NCBI RefSeq assembly: GCF_032484785.1
Contig: NZ_JAUETR010000001.1
Location: forward strand, 3,041,501 to 3,105,500
Direction of reading: 5' to 3'
Source: Bradyrhizobium sp. SZCCHNS1050
Lineage (GTDB): Bacteria; Pseudomonadota; Alphaproteobacteria; Rhizobiales; Xanthobacteraceae
DNA length: 64,000 nucleotides
Below the pieces are notes generated by a model that made no database searches, was not told the origin of the DNA, and worked only from the letters and a program-made list of their open reading frames with translations. Of this stretch, positions 17,997 through 28,124 are shown in pieces. The first letter of the stretch is position 1. Each line of letters opens with the position of its first letter. A program made the translations under genes and the position numbers.

Positions 17997-18662
17997 ATGC
18001 TCGCCGAACACGCGCCGGCCCCCGACACGCTCCTGTCACGCGCCGGGCGCCTCATCGCCGGGATCGCCTATGGAGCGATCGAAAAGGCCGAGGACAAGAA
18101 CCGGGTCGCGCTGGTCAGCCAGGCGATCCGCGAGATCGAGCAGGCCGAGCGCGAATCGCGCGAGAGCCTGTCGCATGCGCGCGCGGAGGAATATCGGCTC
18201 AATGCACGCCGCGCCGAGATCGAGCGCGAGACGACCGTGCTGGCCGAGCAGATCCGCGTCGCCATCGCCGAGCACCGCGACGATCTCGCCCGCGCCGGCA
18301 TCGCCCGGCAGATGGATCTCGAAGCCCAGTTCGAGGTGCTGTCGAAGGCGATCGACGAGAATGCCGAGCGCATCGATGCGGTGCTGACGACCCTGCGTGC
18401 GATTCTGTCGAGCCTGCAGGACGCGCAGGCGCGTCTCGCCGAGCTGGAGCACAGCGAGGCGCTCGCCGACCAGCCGAAGGCCGCATCGCGCAAGGGGCCG
18501 GATGCCGGCCTCGCCAAGGCCGCGCGCGCCTCCCGCGTCATCGCCCGCGCCACCGGCGTGCCGGAAGGCATCCCGCCGTCGCCCGACATCGACGAATTGT
18601 CGAAGCTGAAGCGTGACAAGGACATCGCCGAGCGGCTGGCGCGGCTGAAATCGCAGAATTGA
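17997..18662 (+). CDS. pspA: PspA/IM30 family protein
   Basis: A 221-residue, mostly helical, coiled-coil protein of the PspA/IM30 (Vipp1, ESCRT-III-like) family that binds stressed membrane. The long charged helices from about 30 to 160 with Ala-Ile-Arg-Glu-Ile-Glu-Gln-Ala-Glu are typical in style; the match is to a divergent branch, not to E. coli PspA closely. The ATG at 17997 has a GAAAGGA ribosome site 7 bases upstream, which supports an independent start although the frame is open upstream. It leads a cluster with a YqiJ-like protein and a flotillin, a known association of PspA-type proteins. Confidence 0.8.
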   Translation: MLAEHAPAPDTLLSRAGRLIAGIAYGAIEKAEDKNRVALVSQAIREIEQAERESRESLSHARAEEYRLNARRAEIERETTVLAEQIRVAIAEHRDDLARAGIARQMDLEAQFEVLSKAIDENAERIDAVLTTLRAILSSLQDAQARLAELEHSEALADQPKAASRKGPDAGLAKAARASRVIARATGVPEGIPPSPDIDELSKLKRDKDIAERLARLKSQN

Positions 18663-18684
18663 GCGGGCGGGGGCGCGTCGTCCC

Positions 18685-19335
18685 ATGACCATCGTCGACC
18701 ATTTCATGCAACCCGAGGTGCGGCCGTTCGCGATTGCCGCCGTGATGATCGTTCTGGTCGGCGGCGTCGAGATCGGCTCGATGCTGATCGGCCTGTCGAT
18801 CAGCGAGTTGCTCGGCCAGACCGTCGATCTCGGTCACGACGGCCACAGCACCAGCGTCGGCCACGTGCTGTCCTGGATCAATGTCGGCGGCGTGCCGCTG
18901 ATGATCTGCATCCTGCTCGCGCTCGGCATCTTCTCGATCACGGGCTTTCTGATCCAGGATGCCGCGCGGCTGGTGGCGGTGGCGCTGCCGCCAACGGCCG
19001 CGGGCGTGCTCGCCGCCGTCGTCACGGTGCCGCTGTTGCGGCGCTCGACGCGCTACGCGGCGCGGCTGGTGCCGCAGGATGAGAGCTATGCGGTCGGGCT
19101 GTCCGATCTCGTCGGCCGCATCGGCGAGGTGGCGGTCGGCCCGCTCGATGGCGGGCTGCCCGGCCGCGTCCGCGTCAAGGATGTCCACGGCAACTGGCAC
19201 ATGGTGACGGCCTCGGCCGCGCCGGATTCGCCGTCATTGCCGGTGGGCGCGTCGGTTCTCCTCGTCGACCGCAAGGATGGCCGCTTCATCGCGATCGCCG
19301 CAGCCGACGAACTCACGAGCTCCAAGACACCTTAG
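18685..19335 (+). CDS. YqiJ-like membrane protein with C-terminal OB-fold (DUF1449)
   Basis: A 216-residue inner-membrane protein with three hydrophobic segments (about 12-40, 70-92, 98-118) and a C-terminal beta-rich domain (about 138-205) of the NfeD/OB type. In other bacteria such proteins are encoded beside flotillins and are thought to work with them in membrane microdomains. It is 22 bp downstream of pspA and 36 bp upstream of the flotillin gene, so one operon is likely. Confidence 0.85.
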   Translation: MTIVDHFMQPEVRPFAIAAVMIVLVGGVEIGSMLIGLSISELLGQTVDLGHDGHSTSVGHVLSWINVGGVPLMICILLALGIFSITGFLIQDAARLVAVALPPTAAGVLAAVVTVPLLRRSTRYAARLVPQDESYAVGLSDLVGRIGEVAVGPLDGGLPGRVRVKDVHGNWHMVTASAAPDSPSLPVGASVLLVDRKDGRFIAIAAADELTSSKTP

Positions 19336-19371
19336 CTCCAAGACACTTTCCTCAACCCGAAAGTAAATCCC

Positions 19372-21063
19372 ATGTTTGATCTGGTTCTGCCTGCGTCGAT
19401 CGGCGTTGTGCTGCTGGTCGTTCTCGGCACTGTCTTTGCCGTTCTCTACCATCGGTCCACCCGCGACGAGGCGTTCGTGCGCACCGGCCTGGGCGGCAAG
19501 AAGGTGGTGCTCGACGGCGGCGCCGTGGTGCTGCCGATCTTCCACTCCATCGCGCGCGTCAACCTCAAGACCTTGCGGCTCCGCGTCGAGCGCTCGAAGA
19601 AGGATTCGCTGATCACCAAGGACCGCATGCGCGTCGACATCGACGCCGAGTTCTACGTGCGCGTGAAGCCCGACGTGGATTCGATCGCACTGGCGGCGCA
19701 GACCCTCGGCGCCGTCACCAACAATGCCGAATTGCTGCGCGACCAGGTCGAGGCCAAGTTCGTCGACGGCCTGCGCTCGGTCGCGGCCACGATGGAGCTG
19801 TTGGACCTGCAGGAGAAGCGCTCGGATTTCGTCAAGCACGTCCAGGCCGCAGTCGAGGCCGACGTGCAGTCCAACGGCCTGGAGCTGGAATCGGTCTCGC
19901 TGACCAAGCTCGACCAGACCGACATCTCGTTCTTTAACGCCGAGAACTTCTTCGACGCCGAAGGCCTGACGCTGTTGAAGACGGTCACCGAGACGCGGCG
20001 CCGCGACCGCAACGCGATCGTACGCGACAATGAGGTCGCGATCGCGCAGAAGGACCTCGAGGCGCGCCAGCTCACGCTCCAGATCGAGCGCACCAAGAAG
20101 GAGGCCGAGCTCAGCCAGGAGCGCGACATCGCCAACAAGACCGCGAGCACCCGCGCCGAGGTCGCAAGCGCGACGCAGACGGCGTGGCAGACCGAGGAGA
20201 ATGCGCGCATCGAGGCGCAGCAGAAGATCGCGCAGCGCGAGGCGGAAGCCTTGAAGGTGCGAGAGACCGCGGCGATCGAAAGCAATCTCGCGATCAACCG
20301 CCGCAAGACCGACGCCGACCGCGAGATCCAGATCGCGACGCAGGACAACGACATCCAGATCGCGACCAAGAGCAAGGAAACCTCGGAAGCGCGCGCGGTC
20401 GCCAAGGCGGCCGAGGCGCTTGCGGTCTCCGCGGAGGAAAAGGTGACGACGGCGCGCGCCATCGAAATCGCCGACCGCGAACGTCAGACCGCGGTCATGG
20501 CGGCGCGGAAAGAGGCCGAGCAGCGCTCGACCGGCATTACCGTTGCCGCCGAGGCAGAAAAGCGCGCCGCGGTCGATCGCGGCGAGGCGGCCAAGACCCT
20601 GGCCGAGGCGGAGGCCGAGGCCAACAAGATCAAGGCCGTCGGCGTGCGCCAGATCGGCGAGGCGGAAGCCGCGGTCATCCTGATGAAGAACGAAGCCCAG
20701 AACAAGCTCGGCAGCAACGTGATCGATTTCGAGCTCGCCAAGCAGCGCATCGCGACCATGCCGGCCGCGCTCGGCGAGATGGTCAAGCCGATCGCCAATC
20801 TGAAGGACGTTCGCATCCTGCACACCGGCGGCGCGTTCGGCGGCAATGGCGGTGCCGGCGGCAATGTCGGCTTCGGCGAAGGCCTCGCCGGCGAACTGCT
20901 GCGCGTGCACGCGCTGAAGCCGTTGATCGACGAGATCCTGGTGCAGTCCGGCTTCAAGCCCGGCGACGATCCGGTGCAGGCGCTGGCCGGCGTGATCCTG
21001 CCGACGGCCGAGGCCAGGCCCGCTGCCGCACCGGCGAAGATCGAGCCGCTGCAGAAGCCGTAG
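19372..21063 (+). CDS. Flotillin family protein (YqiK-like)
   Basis: A 563-residue membrane scaffold protein. It has one N-terminal membrane helix (about 5-25), an SPFH/band-7 domain (about 30-200) and a long Glu-Ala-rich coiled coil (about 220-460), followed by a flotillin C-terminal region with a Gly-rich insert near 485-500. Flotillins assemble at the inner membrane and organise lipid domains. Length and domain order are normal. The gene ends the pspA cluster. Confidence 0.93.
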   Translation: MFDLVLPASIGVVLLVVLGTVFAVLYHRSTRDEAFVRTGLGGKKVVLDGGAVVLPIFHSIARVNLKTLRLRVERSKKDSLITKDRMRVDIDAEFYVRVKPDVDSIALAAQTLGAVTNNAELLRDQVEAKFVDGLRSVAATMELLDLQEKRSDFVKHVQAAVEADVQSNGLELESVSLTKLDQTDISFFNAENFFDAEGLTLLKTVTETRRRDRNAIVRDNEVAIAQKDLEARQLTLQIERTKKEAELSQERDIANKTASTRAEVASATQTAWQTEENARIEAQQKIAQREAEALKVRETAAIESNLAINRRKTDADREIQIATQDNDIQIATKSKETSEARAVAKAAEALAVSAEEKVTTARAIEIADRERQTAVMAARKEAEQRSTGITVAAEAEKRAAVDRGEAAKTLAEAEAEANKIKAVGVRQIGEAEAAVILMKNEAQNKLGSNVIDFELAKQRIATMPAALGEMVKPIANLKDVRILHTGGAFGGNGGAGGNVGFGEGLAGELLRVHALKPLIDEILVQSGFKPGDDPVQALAGVILPTAEARPAAAPAKIEPLQKP

Positions 21064-21094
21064 GCCAAAATGTGAAAAGGGAGGCCCCGGGGCT

Positions 21095-21124
21095 GGGGGC
21101 GGCGCTGGAGGAGCCACCGCCCCC
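21095..21124 (+). terminator. GC-rich hairpin after the flotillin gene
   Basis: gggggcgg (21095-21102) pairs with ccgccccc (21117-21124), 31 bp past the flotillin stop codon, with tgg/cca pairing inside. It has no clear T-run. It is the best candidate for the end of the pspA-flotillin transcript. Confidence 0.4.
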
Positions 21125-21327
21125 GCCCGGCACATCACGAGTGGGGCGCTCATGAGGTGCAGTCCCTGCGCGCAACTCATACGCAGAGAACCGTGTGGGG
21201 TGAGCAGAAGATAGCCGGAAACGCGCCGGATTGAAGTTACAAATCCATCACGTCGCGGTCACCTTTTTGCTATCCCGCCCCCACCCTGTCTCGACAGCGC
21301 GCGCATTTTCCGTCGCGGGGGAAGCGG

Positions 21328-22884
21328 TCACTCCATGACGGCGTGGTCGGCCGGGGCGGACTGCGCGCGCAACGCGGTGCGCGTCGAGCCGATCATGACC
21401 GCGAGCGGGATCGAGACCAGGATGAACGTCATGACCAGCTGGTAGTCGTGCGAGAATGCCAGGATCTGCGCCTGCACGGTCACCATCGCGTCGGCCATCG
21501 CGCGCCCGGCATCGGTGGACAGGTTCAGGAGGCCGGCAACATTGGGCATCTGCAGCGCGTGATTGAACGGGTTGATGTGCTCGACCAGGATCGCGTGGTT
21601 GCGCCGTGTTCCCTCGGTGAGCTGCGCGATCGCGATCGAGATGCCGATCGAGCTTGCGACATTTCGCACCAGGGTCAGCATCGAGGTTCCATCAGTCCGC
21701 AACTCGCCCGGCAAGGTCAGGAATGCCACGGTCGAAAGCGGCACGAACACGAGGCCGAAGCCGAACCCCTGCATGATGCTGATGGTGATGATCTCGGGCA
21801 CGCCAGTCTGGTCGGTCCACGCCGTCATCTGGAACAGCGACACTGCGGTCAGCGCCAGGCCGACGATGATCAGCGTGCGCGCCTCGATATAGCGCAAGAG
21901 ACGCCCGACCAGCATCATCGCGACGAAGGTGCCGCAGCCGCGGGTCGCGAGCAGCACGCCGGCGGTGATGATGGGATAGCCGATGACGTTCTGCAGGAAC
22001 GGCGACGACAGCGCCATGGTCGAGAAAAGCACGAGGCCCATCACCGTCATGAACACGCAGCCGCCGACGAAATTGCGGTCCTTGAACAGCGCGAACTGGA
22101 TGAACGGCCGCTGCGTCGTCAGCGAATGCGCCAGGAAATAATAGAAGCCGACGGCGGCGATGATGAACTCGATGATGATCTCGTTGCTCTCCAGCCAGCC
22201 CTGGTCCTCGCCGCGGTCGAGCGCGATCTGCAGCGAGCCGATGCCGATGGCGAGCGCCGCGAAACCGAACCAGTCGAAGGTCAGCTCCGCGTTCGGCTTG
22301 GTCTCCTCCATGAACGCCATCAGGCCGAGCACGGTCACGGCGCCGAACGGCAGGTTGACGAAGAACACCCAATGCCAGGAATAGGTCTCGGTCAGCCAGG
22401 CGCCGAGCGACGGCCCCATGATCGGGCCGAGCATCACGCCCATGCCCCAGATCGCCATCGCCTTGGCGCGCTCATGCAGCGCGTAGGAGTCGAGCATGAC
22501 CGCCTGCGACAGCGGCACCAGCGAGGCGCCGAACACGCCCTGCAGGAGGCGGAACAGCACCATCTGGGTGATGTCCTGGGCGAGCCCGCACATCACGGAG
22601 GCGATGGTGAAGCCGGCCGAGCAGACGATGAAGGTGCGCTTGCGGCCGAAGCGGTTGGCGATCCATCCCACCGGAGCGGTCATGATCGCGGCCGCGACGA
22701 TGTAGGACGTCAGCACCCAGTTGATCTGGTCCTGCGAGGCCGACAGCGTGCCCTGCATGTAGGGCAGCGCGACGTTGGCGATGGTGGTGTCGAGCGCCTG
22801 CATGATCGTCGCCGTCATGGCGCAGATCGTCACCATGTTCCGGCGGAGGCCCGGAACTGCGGATGAGGCCGCAGGCGCGGTCAT
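21328..22884 (-). CDS. emrB: DHA2-family multidrug efflux MFS permease (EmrB-like)
   Basis: A 518-residue major facilitator with 14 membrane segments, which exports drugs by proton antiport. The family motifs are visible: motif A (Gly-Trp-Ile-Ala-Asn-Arg-Phe-Gly-Arg-Lys) after helix 2 and motif C-like Gly-Pro-Ile-Met-Gly-Pro-Ser-Leu-Gly-Ala-Trp in helix 5. The ion-coupling Asp of helix 1 is in Ala-Leu-Asp-Thr-Thr-Ile-Ala-Asn-Val-Ala. It is 4 bp downstream of the EmrA-like adaptor gene, so the pair forms a tripartite pump with an outer-membrane channel not encoded here. Confidence 0.93.
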   Translation of the reverse strand: MTAPAASSAVPGLRRNMVTICAMTATIMQALDTTIANVALPYMQGTLSASQDQINWVLTSYIVAAAIMTAPVGWIANRFGRKRTFIVCSAGFTIASVMCGLAQDITQMVLFRLLQGVFGASLVPLSQAVMLDSYALHERAKAMAIWGMGVMLGPIMGPSLGAWLTETYSWHWVFFVNLPFGAVTVLGLMAFMEETKPNAELTFDWFGFAALAIGIGSLQIALDRGEDQGWLESNEIIIEFIIAAVGFYYFLAHSLTTQRPFIQFALFKDRNFVGGCVFMTVMGLVLFSTMALSSPFLQNVIGYPIITAGVLLATRGCGTFVAMMLVGRLLRYIEARTLIIVGLALTAVSLFQMTAWTDQTGVPEIITISIMQGFGFGLVFVPLSTVAFLTLPGELRTDGTSMLTLVRNVASSIGISIAIAQLTEGTRRNHAILVEHINPFNHALQMPNVAGLLNLSTDAGRAMADAMVTVQAQILAFSHDYQLVMTFILVSIPLAVMIGSTRTALRAQSAPADHAVME

Positions 22885-22888
22885 GACG

Positions 22889-24046
22889 CTACTCGTCCTT
22901 GTCCGCCGCGTGCGCCGATCCGAACAGCCCGGCCAGCGTGCGCTCGTGGCCGGTATCGATCGACACGTTGACGCTCATGCCGGCCTTGAGCTTCGCGACG
23001 AATCTGTCGGCCTTGTCGAAATAGATCCGGACCGGCACGCGCTGCACGACCTTGACGAAATTGCCGCTCGCATTTTGCGGCGGCAGGATCGCGAACTGCG
23101 CGCCGGTGCCCGGCGACAGCGAGCCGACCGTGCCCTTGAAGCGGTGGTTGGGGAAGGCATCGACGTCGAGCTCGACCGGCTGGCCGACCGCGACATAGGT
23201 GAAGTCGCTCTCCTTCGGGTTGGCGTCGACCCAGGGATTGCTGATGTCGATCACCGAGAACACCGGCGTGCCCGCGGCCACGAAGCGGCCGAGCTGGATC
23301 TGGTCGACCTGGGTCGCGATGCCCGGCATCGGCGCGCGCAAGGTGGTGTGGTCGAGGTCGCGCTGCGCGTCGTCCAGCTTGGCCTTTGCCTGGACGTAAG
23401 GCGGGAACTGCTCCAGCGGCAGATCGGGATTGCCGAGCAGCTGCGTTTTCGCGTTCGACAGCTGCTGCTTGATGTACTGCGCCTGTGCGCCGGCGGTCAC
23501 CAGCGCATTCGCGGCATTGTCGAGGTCGAGCTGCGAGCCGAAATTGCTCTTGGCGAGCGTCTGCTTGCGCTCGACGTCCTTCTGCTTCAGGTCGATGCCC
23601 TGCTGCGCGAGATCGAGCATCTGGCCGTAGATCTTGATGTTGGCGGTGAGGTTGTCATAGCTGATGCGCGCCTGCTCCAGGGCCGCCTTGGCCTGGTCGA
23701 CCGCCAGGCGATAGGGCACGGGGTCGATCTCGAACAGCTCGTCGCCCTTCTGCACCTGCTGGCCTTCCTTGACGACGACCTTGACGATCTTGCCGGAGAT
23801 GTCGGGCGTGATCAGCACCTTCTGGGCGCCGACATAGGCGTCGTCGGTCGTCACGTAGCGGCCGCCATTGAGATACAGCACGAGGCCGCCGATGGCGGCG
23901 ACGAGCGGCAGCACCACCAGCAGCAGCGTGCGACGGTAGCGGCGCAGCAATCCGGGGCGCGCCGGCTTCGCGTCGGCGGCCGCGGGCGGCGCCGCATCCG
24001 GGCTGGCCTTCTGGTCGGGGGCGAGTTTCAGGGCGGGCTCAGCCAT
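22889..24046 (-). CDS. emrA: HlyD/EmrA-family membrane fusion protein
   Basis: A 385-residue periplasmic adaptor for the EmrB-like pump. It has a cytoplasmic proline- and alanine-rich N-terminus, one membrane helix (about 38-58), a biotinyl-lipoyl hairpin (Tyr-Val-Gly-Ala-Gln-Lys-Val-Leu-Ile-Thr-Pro-Asp), a long coiled coil (about 100-200) and a C-terminal barrel with Pro-Val-Glu-Leu-Asp-Val-Asp-Ala-Phe. The start overlaps the end of the MarR gene by 8 bp, indicating coupled translation within one operon. Confidence 0.93.
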   Translation of the reverse strand: MAEPALKLAPDQKASPDAAPPAAADAKPARPGLLRRYRRTLLLVVLPLVAAIGGLVLYLNGGRYVTTDDAYVGAQKVLITPDISGKIVKVVVKEGQQVQKGDELFEIDPVPYRLAVDQAKAALEQARISYDNLTANIKIYGQMLDLAQQGIDLKQKDVERKQTLAKSNFGSQLDLDNAANALVTAGAQAQYIKQQLSNAKTQLLGNPDLPLEQFPPYVQAKAKLDDAQRDLDHTTLRAPMPGIATQVDQIQLGRFVAAGTPVFSVIDISNPWVDANPKESDFTYVAVGQPVELDVDAFPNHRFKGTVGSLSPGTGAQFAILPPQNASGNFVKVVQRVPVRIYFDKADRFVAKLKAGMSVNVSIDTGHERTLAGLFGSAHAADKDE

Positions 24047-24518
24047 AGCGCTGCTCCTTTCGCTGCTCGTCGCACAGCGACTGCAGGGCGTTTCTCACGT
24101 TTTCCTTGATGGCTTCGAGATGGGTCATCAGCCGCTCGGCATCACCGGCGCTGATGCCCTGGAGGGCGGTGTCGGTCAGATCGCTGCGCAGCACCGCAAG
24201 CTTCGCGAGCAGCGGGCGCGCGGCCTTCTTCAGATAGAGCCGGTTGACGCGGCGGTCGCTGTCGTCGCCGCGCCGCTCGATCAGCCCGGCCTCGGCGAGC
24301 TTGTCGATCAGCCGTGTCAGCGTGATCGGCTGCATCTCCATCTGCTCGGCGAGCTCGGACTGCTTCATCCCCTCGTAGCGCTCGACCTTCGCCAGCACGG
24401 CCCATTGCGCGCGGGTCATGCCGAAGCGCGCCGCCTCCTTGTCGGCATAGGCGCGCACCAGGCGCTGCAGCTCGCCGAGCGTAAACAGGAAGTTCACGTC
24501 CACCGACGTGCGGGTCAT
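24039..24518 (-). CDS. MarR-family transcriptional regulator
   Basis: A 159-residue winged-helix repressor. The recognition region is Gln-Ser-Glu-Leu-Ala-Glu-Gln-Met-Glu-Met...Thr-Arg-Leu-Ile-Asp-Lys-Leu, and the wing contains Arg-Arg-Gly-Asp-Asp-Ser-Asp-Arg-Arg-Val-Asn. It heads the emrA-emrB operon, so it most likely represses the pump until a toxic ligand binds. The ATG at 24518 is chosen; a TTG at 24536 would add six residues. A palindromic candidate operator lies upstream at 24578-24591. Confidence 0.92.
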   Translation of the reverse strand: MTRTSVDVNFLFTLGELQRLVRAYADKEAARFGMTRAQWAVLAKVERYEGMKQSELAEQMEMQPITLTRLIDKLAEAGLIERRGDDSDRRVNRLYLKKAARPLLAKLAVLRSDLTDTALQGISAGDAERLMTHLEAIKENVRNALQSLCDEQRKEQRYG

Positions 24519-24561
24519 GGCTGATCTCGATTCCAAGAGGGGGAACTAAGCTTTGGCTGTA

Positions 24562-24591
24562 ATAAGCCTCGGATATGATAAGCAAGCTTAT
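24562..24591. promoter_or_regulatory. Candidate MarR operator
   Basis: ataagc (24578-24583) and gcttat (24586-24591) form a 14-bp palindrome with a two-base centre, about 60 bp upstream of the marR start. A further ataagc lies at 24562-24567, one and a half helical turns away. The region is AT-rich, unlike its surroundings, and lies between divergent marR and zur genes. Autoregulation by the adjacent MarR protein is inferred. Confidence 0.5.
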
Positions 24592-24691
24592 GAATATTTG
24601 ATGGCTCTGCCGAGCGCACCCGCCCCGCCGCAGATGCATGGCTCGGCCGCGGCCTTTGGCGAGACCGGCCCGAGATGCTAGATTGTCGGCA

Positions 24692-25183
24692 ATGACCCTC
24701 GCAAAGCCCACCTTCCCGGCGCCGGACCACGACCATGGCCGCTGCGCGGCCGATGCCCTGGACCATGCCGAGCGCATCTGCGCCCAGCGCGGCCAGAAGT
24801 TCACGCCGCAGCGCCGCCAGGTGTTGGAGGCGCTGCTGTCGAGCCACCGGCCGCTCGGCGCCTACGAGATCATCGAGGAACTTGCCAAGGTCGCCGCGCG
24901 GCCGGCGCCGATCACCGTCTATCGCGCGCTCGAGTTCCTGATGGCGAACGGCCTGGTGCACCGCATCGAGAGCCGCAATGCCTTCCTCGCCTGCGCCCAT
25001 GACCACGAGCAGACCGCGCTGGTGGCGTTCCTGATCTGCGAGAGCTGCGGCGCCGTCGGCGAGGTTCCGGCGGCTCCGATCGCGGAAAGCCTGAAGCTGG
25101 CCGCCGCGGCATCGGGCTTCACGCCGAAACTGTCGGTCGTCGAGATCACCGGGCTGTGTGCCCATTGCCAGAAGGCGGCGTGA
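24692..25183 (+). CDS. zur: Fur-family zinc uptake regulator
   Basis: A 163-residue Fur-family repressor best matched to Zur, which shuts off zinc uptake genes when zinc is plentiful. The N-terminal winged helix contains Thr-Pro-Gln-Arg-Arg-Gln-Val-Leu and Thr-Val-Tyr-Arg-Ala-Leu-Glu-Phe-Leu. The structural zinc site is the pair Cys-Glu-Ser-Cys and Cys-Ala-His-Cys; the His-Asp-His cluster of the regulatory site is present. The start is the ATG at 24692. No znuABC genes are adjacent, so its targets lie elsewhere. Confidence 0.85.
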   Translation: MTLAKPTFPAPDHDHGRCAADALDHAERICAQRGQKFTPQRRQVLEALLSSHRPLGAYEIIEELAKVAARPAPITVYRALEFLMANGLVHRIESRNAFLACAHDHEQTALVAFLICESCGAVGEVPAAPIAESLKLAAAASGFTPKLSVVEITGLCAHCQKAA

Positions 25184-25377
25184 GAACGCTCACTGCGGCG
25201 CAAGCTGTACACGTGTGAATGACCGTCGTATTCGAGTTTCTGCGCGAGTCCGGTGCGCGCAGGGAGAGGCCAGCACCGCCGCTCTACGTCCGCATCATCT
25301 CCGACTGACCAAGACAAAGCTGACCACACCTTGATGGCGGTCCAAAAAACGAAACGCGCCAGGGAGCCAACGTCCTC

Positions 25378-26331
25378 GTGTCCGCAACGCCAACCTCATC
25401 CGCCGCGACCCGGCCGCTCGGCCTGGGCGCGATCGCCGTCATCCTCGTGCTGTGCCTGTCCTGGGCGTTCAACCAGATCGCCGTGAAGCTCGCGCTGCCT
25501 GAAATTCCGCCGCTGCTGCAGGCCACCTTCCGTTCGCTCGGTGCGCTGCCGGTGCTGCTGGTGTTCGCGCGGGTGCGCGGCGTGAAGATGTTCGAGCGCG
25601 ACGGCACGCTGGGGCTCGGCCTGGTGGCAGGCCTGCTGTTCGGCTTGGAATTCGTGCTGATCTATCAGGGCCTGCTGCTGACCTCGGCGTCGCGCGCCAT
25701 CGTGTTCCTGTATACCGCGCCGTTCTTCGTCGCGCTCGGCTCGTTCCGCTTCCTCGGCGAACGGATGGGCCCGGCGCAATGGGGCGGGCTGGCGCTCAGC
25801 TTCACCGGTGTGGCGCTCGCGATCGGCATTCCCCAGGCCGATGTCGACGGCCGCGTGCTGCTCGGCGATCTCCTGGTGGTCGGCGGCGGCCTGCTCTGGG
25901 GCGTGACCACGGTGTTCGTCAAAGGCACCCGGCTGCGCTTCATCGCGCCCGAGCGGGCACTGGGGTACCAGGTGGCGGTCTCCGTCCCGATCATGGCCGT
26001 GGCGGCCCTCATTGCCGGGGAGCGGTTGACCCAGGTTCCCAGCCCGTTCGTGATCGGCCTGATGGCCTACCAGTCGATCTGGGTGGTCGGGACCACGTTC
26101 ACGGTCTGGTTCGCCCTGATCAAGGCCTACTCGGCCAGCAAATTGTCGGCATTTACCTTCATCACCCCTTTATTCGGGGTGCTGGCGAGCTATTTCATCC
26201 TGCATGACGCCCTGACGCTGGCCTTTGGCCTGGCTGCCGTGCTTGTGATCGTTGGGCTTTTTCTCGTAAACCGCCCGAACCGCGTGGTCCTGGCCGTGAC
26301 TGATCCATTGCTGAATGTCACCAAAACCTGA
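25378..26331 (+). CDS. EamA/DMT-family transporter
   Basis: A 317-residue inner-membrane protein with ten hydrophobic helices in two EamA repeats. Members export amino acids, metabolites or drugs; the substrate cannot be inferred here. Translation starts at a GTG (25378) with AGGGAG about 11 bases upstream. It ends 13 bp before the ispG ATG and may be co-transcribed with it. Confidence 0.87.
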   Translation: MSATPTSSAATRPLGLGAIAVILVLCLSWAFNQIAVKLALPEIPPLLQATFRSLGALPVLLVFARVRGVKMFERDGTLGLGLVAGLLFGLEFVLIYQGLLLTSASRAIVFLYTAPFFVALGSFRFLGERMGPAQWGGLALSFTGVALAIGIPQADVDGRVLLGDLLVVGGGLLWGVTTVFVKGTRLRFIAPERALGYQVAVSVPIMAVAALIAGERLTQVPSPFVIGLMAYQSIWVVGTTFTVWFALIKAYSASKLSAFTFITPLFGVLASYFILHDALTLAFGLAAVLVIVGLFLVNRPNRVVLAVTDPLLNVTKT

Positions 26332-26344
26332 TATCCGAGCGCCC

Positions 26345-27646
<1,302 letters not shown>

Positions 27647-28124
27647 GGCGGGCACGCTGGTCCCGGCTCAGCCAGCGGCGCCTCCTGTGCCGCTGGGTTG
27701 ATCGCGCGGTTGCTTGCGGCGAGAAGGTCTGACCATTCGTTACTCCGTCACGCCCGGGCTTGTCCCGGGCATCCATGTCGTTCCGAGGATGCCGAGCGGC
27801 GTGGATGGCCGGGACGAGCCCGGCCATGACGATGTGGCAGCAGACGGGCGCACAACTCCGATCGTCATATGCGATCGCTCTGTCGCAGGCGAGGAGCTTG
27901 AGAAAGAGTCCTCGGCTAGATTTCATGTCCAATCGGCCTGCCGTGAGAGCGACAGCCGACCTGCAACCGACGGCTGCTTGTGCCGCGCGCCGCGGTCTGA
28001 AATTTTTGCATGCGGATCGGCTGCAACGCACGCCGTGATGTCGCGGTTGCCCCCATCAGAACGGCGCCGCCCCACTGCCGCCCGCATGATCAGCACCTTG
28101 AGGCCTGCTGAAGAGGACGCCTCG
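27647..28124. other. Intergenic region between ispG and the GNAT gene
   Basis: This 478-bp spacer contains a hairpin ccagcggc/gccgctgg (27672-27679 with 27689-27696), which may end the ispG transcript, and a repeat at 27746-27831. The part 27840-28124 shows nothing recognisable, though an open frame continues through it into the GNAT gene; its codon use and sequence look non-coding. Confidence 0.5.
27746..27831. repeat. REP-like palindrome (cgtcacgcccggg family)
   Basis: The element begins cgtcacgcccgggc and ends gcccggccatgacg, with inner arms around catcca and tggatg. A related element is at 42155-42241, which ends cggccgtgacg. It contains no gene. Confidence 0.65.

Noticed and set aside
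19234..21180. Open frame of about 648 codons opposite the flotillin gene
   Set aside because: Antisense to a clear flotillin; its composition is that of a GC-rich shadow frame.
27714..28124. Upstream extension of the GNAT frame
   Set aside because: It crosses a REP-like repeat and lacks similarity; a good ribosome site marks the start at 28125.
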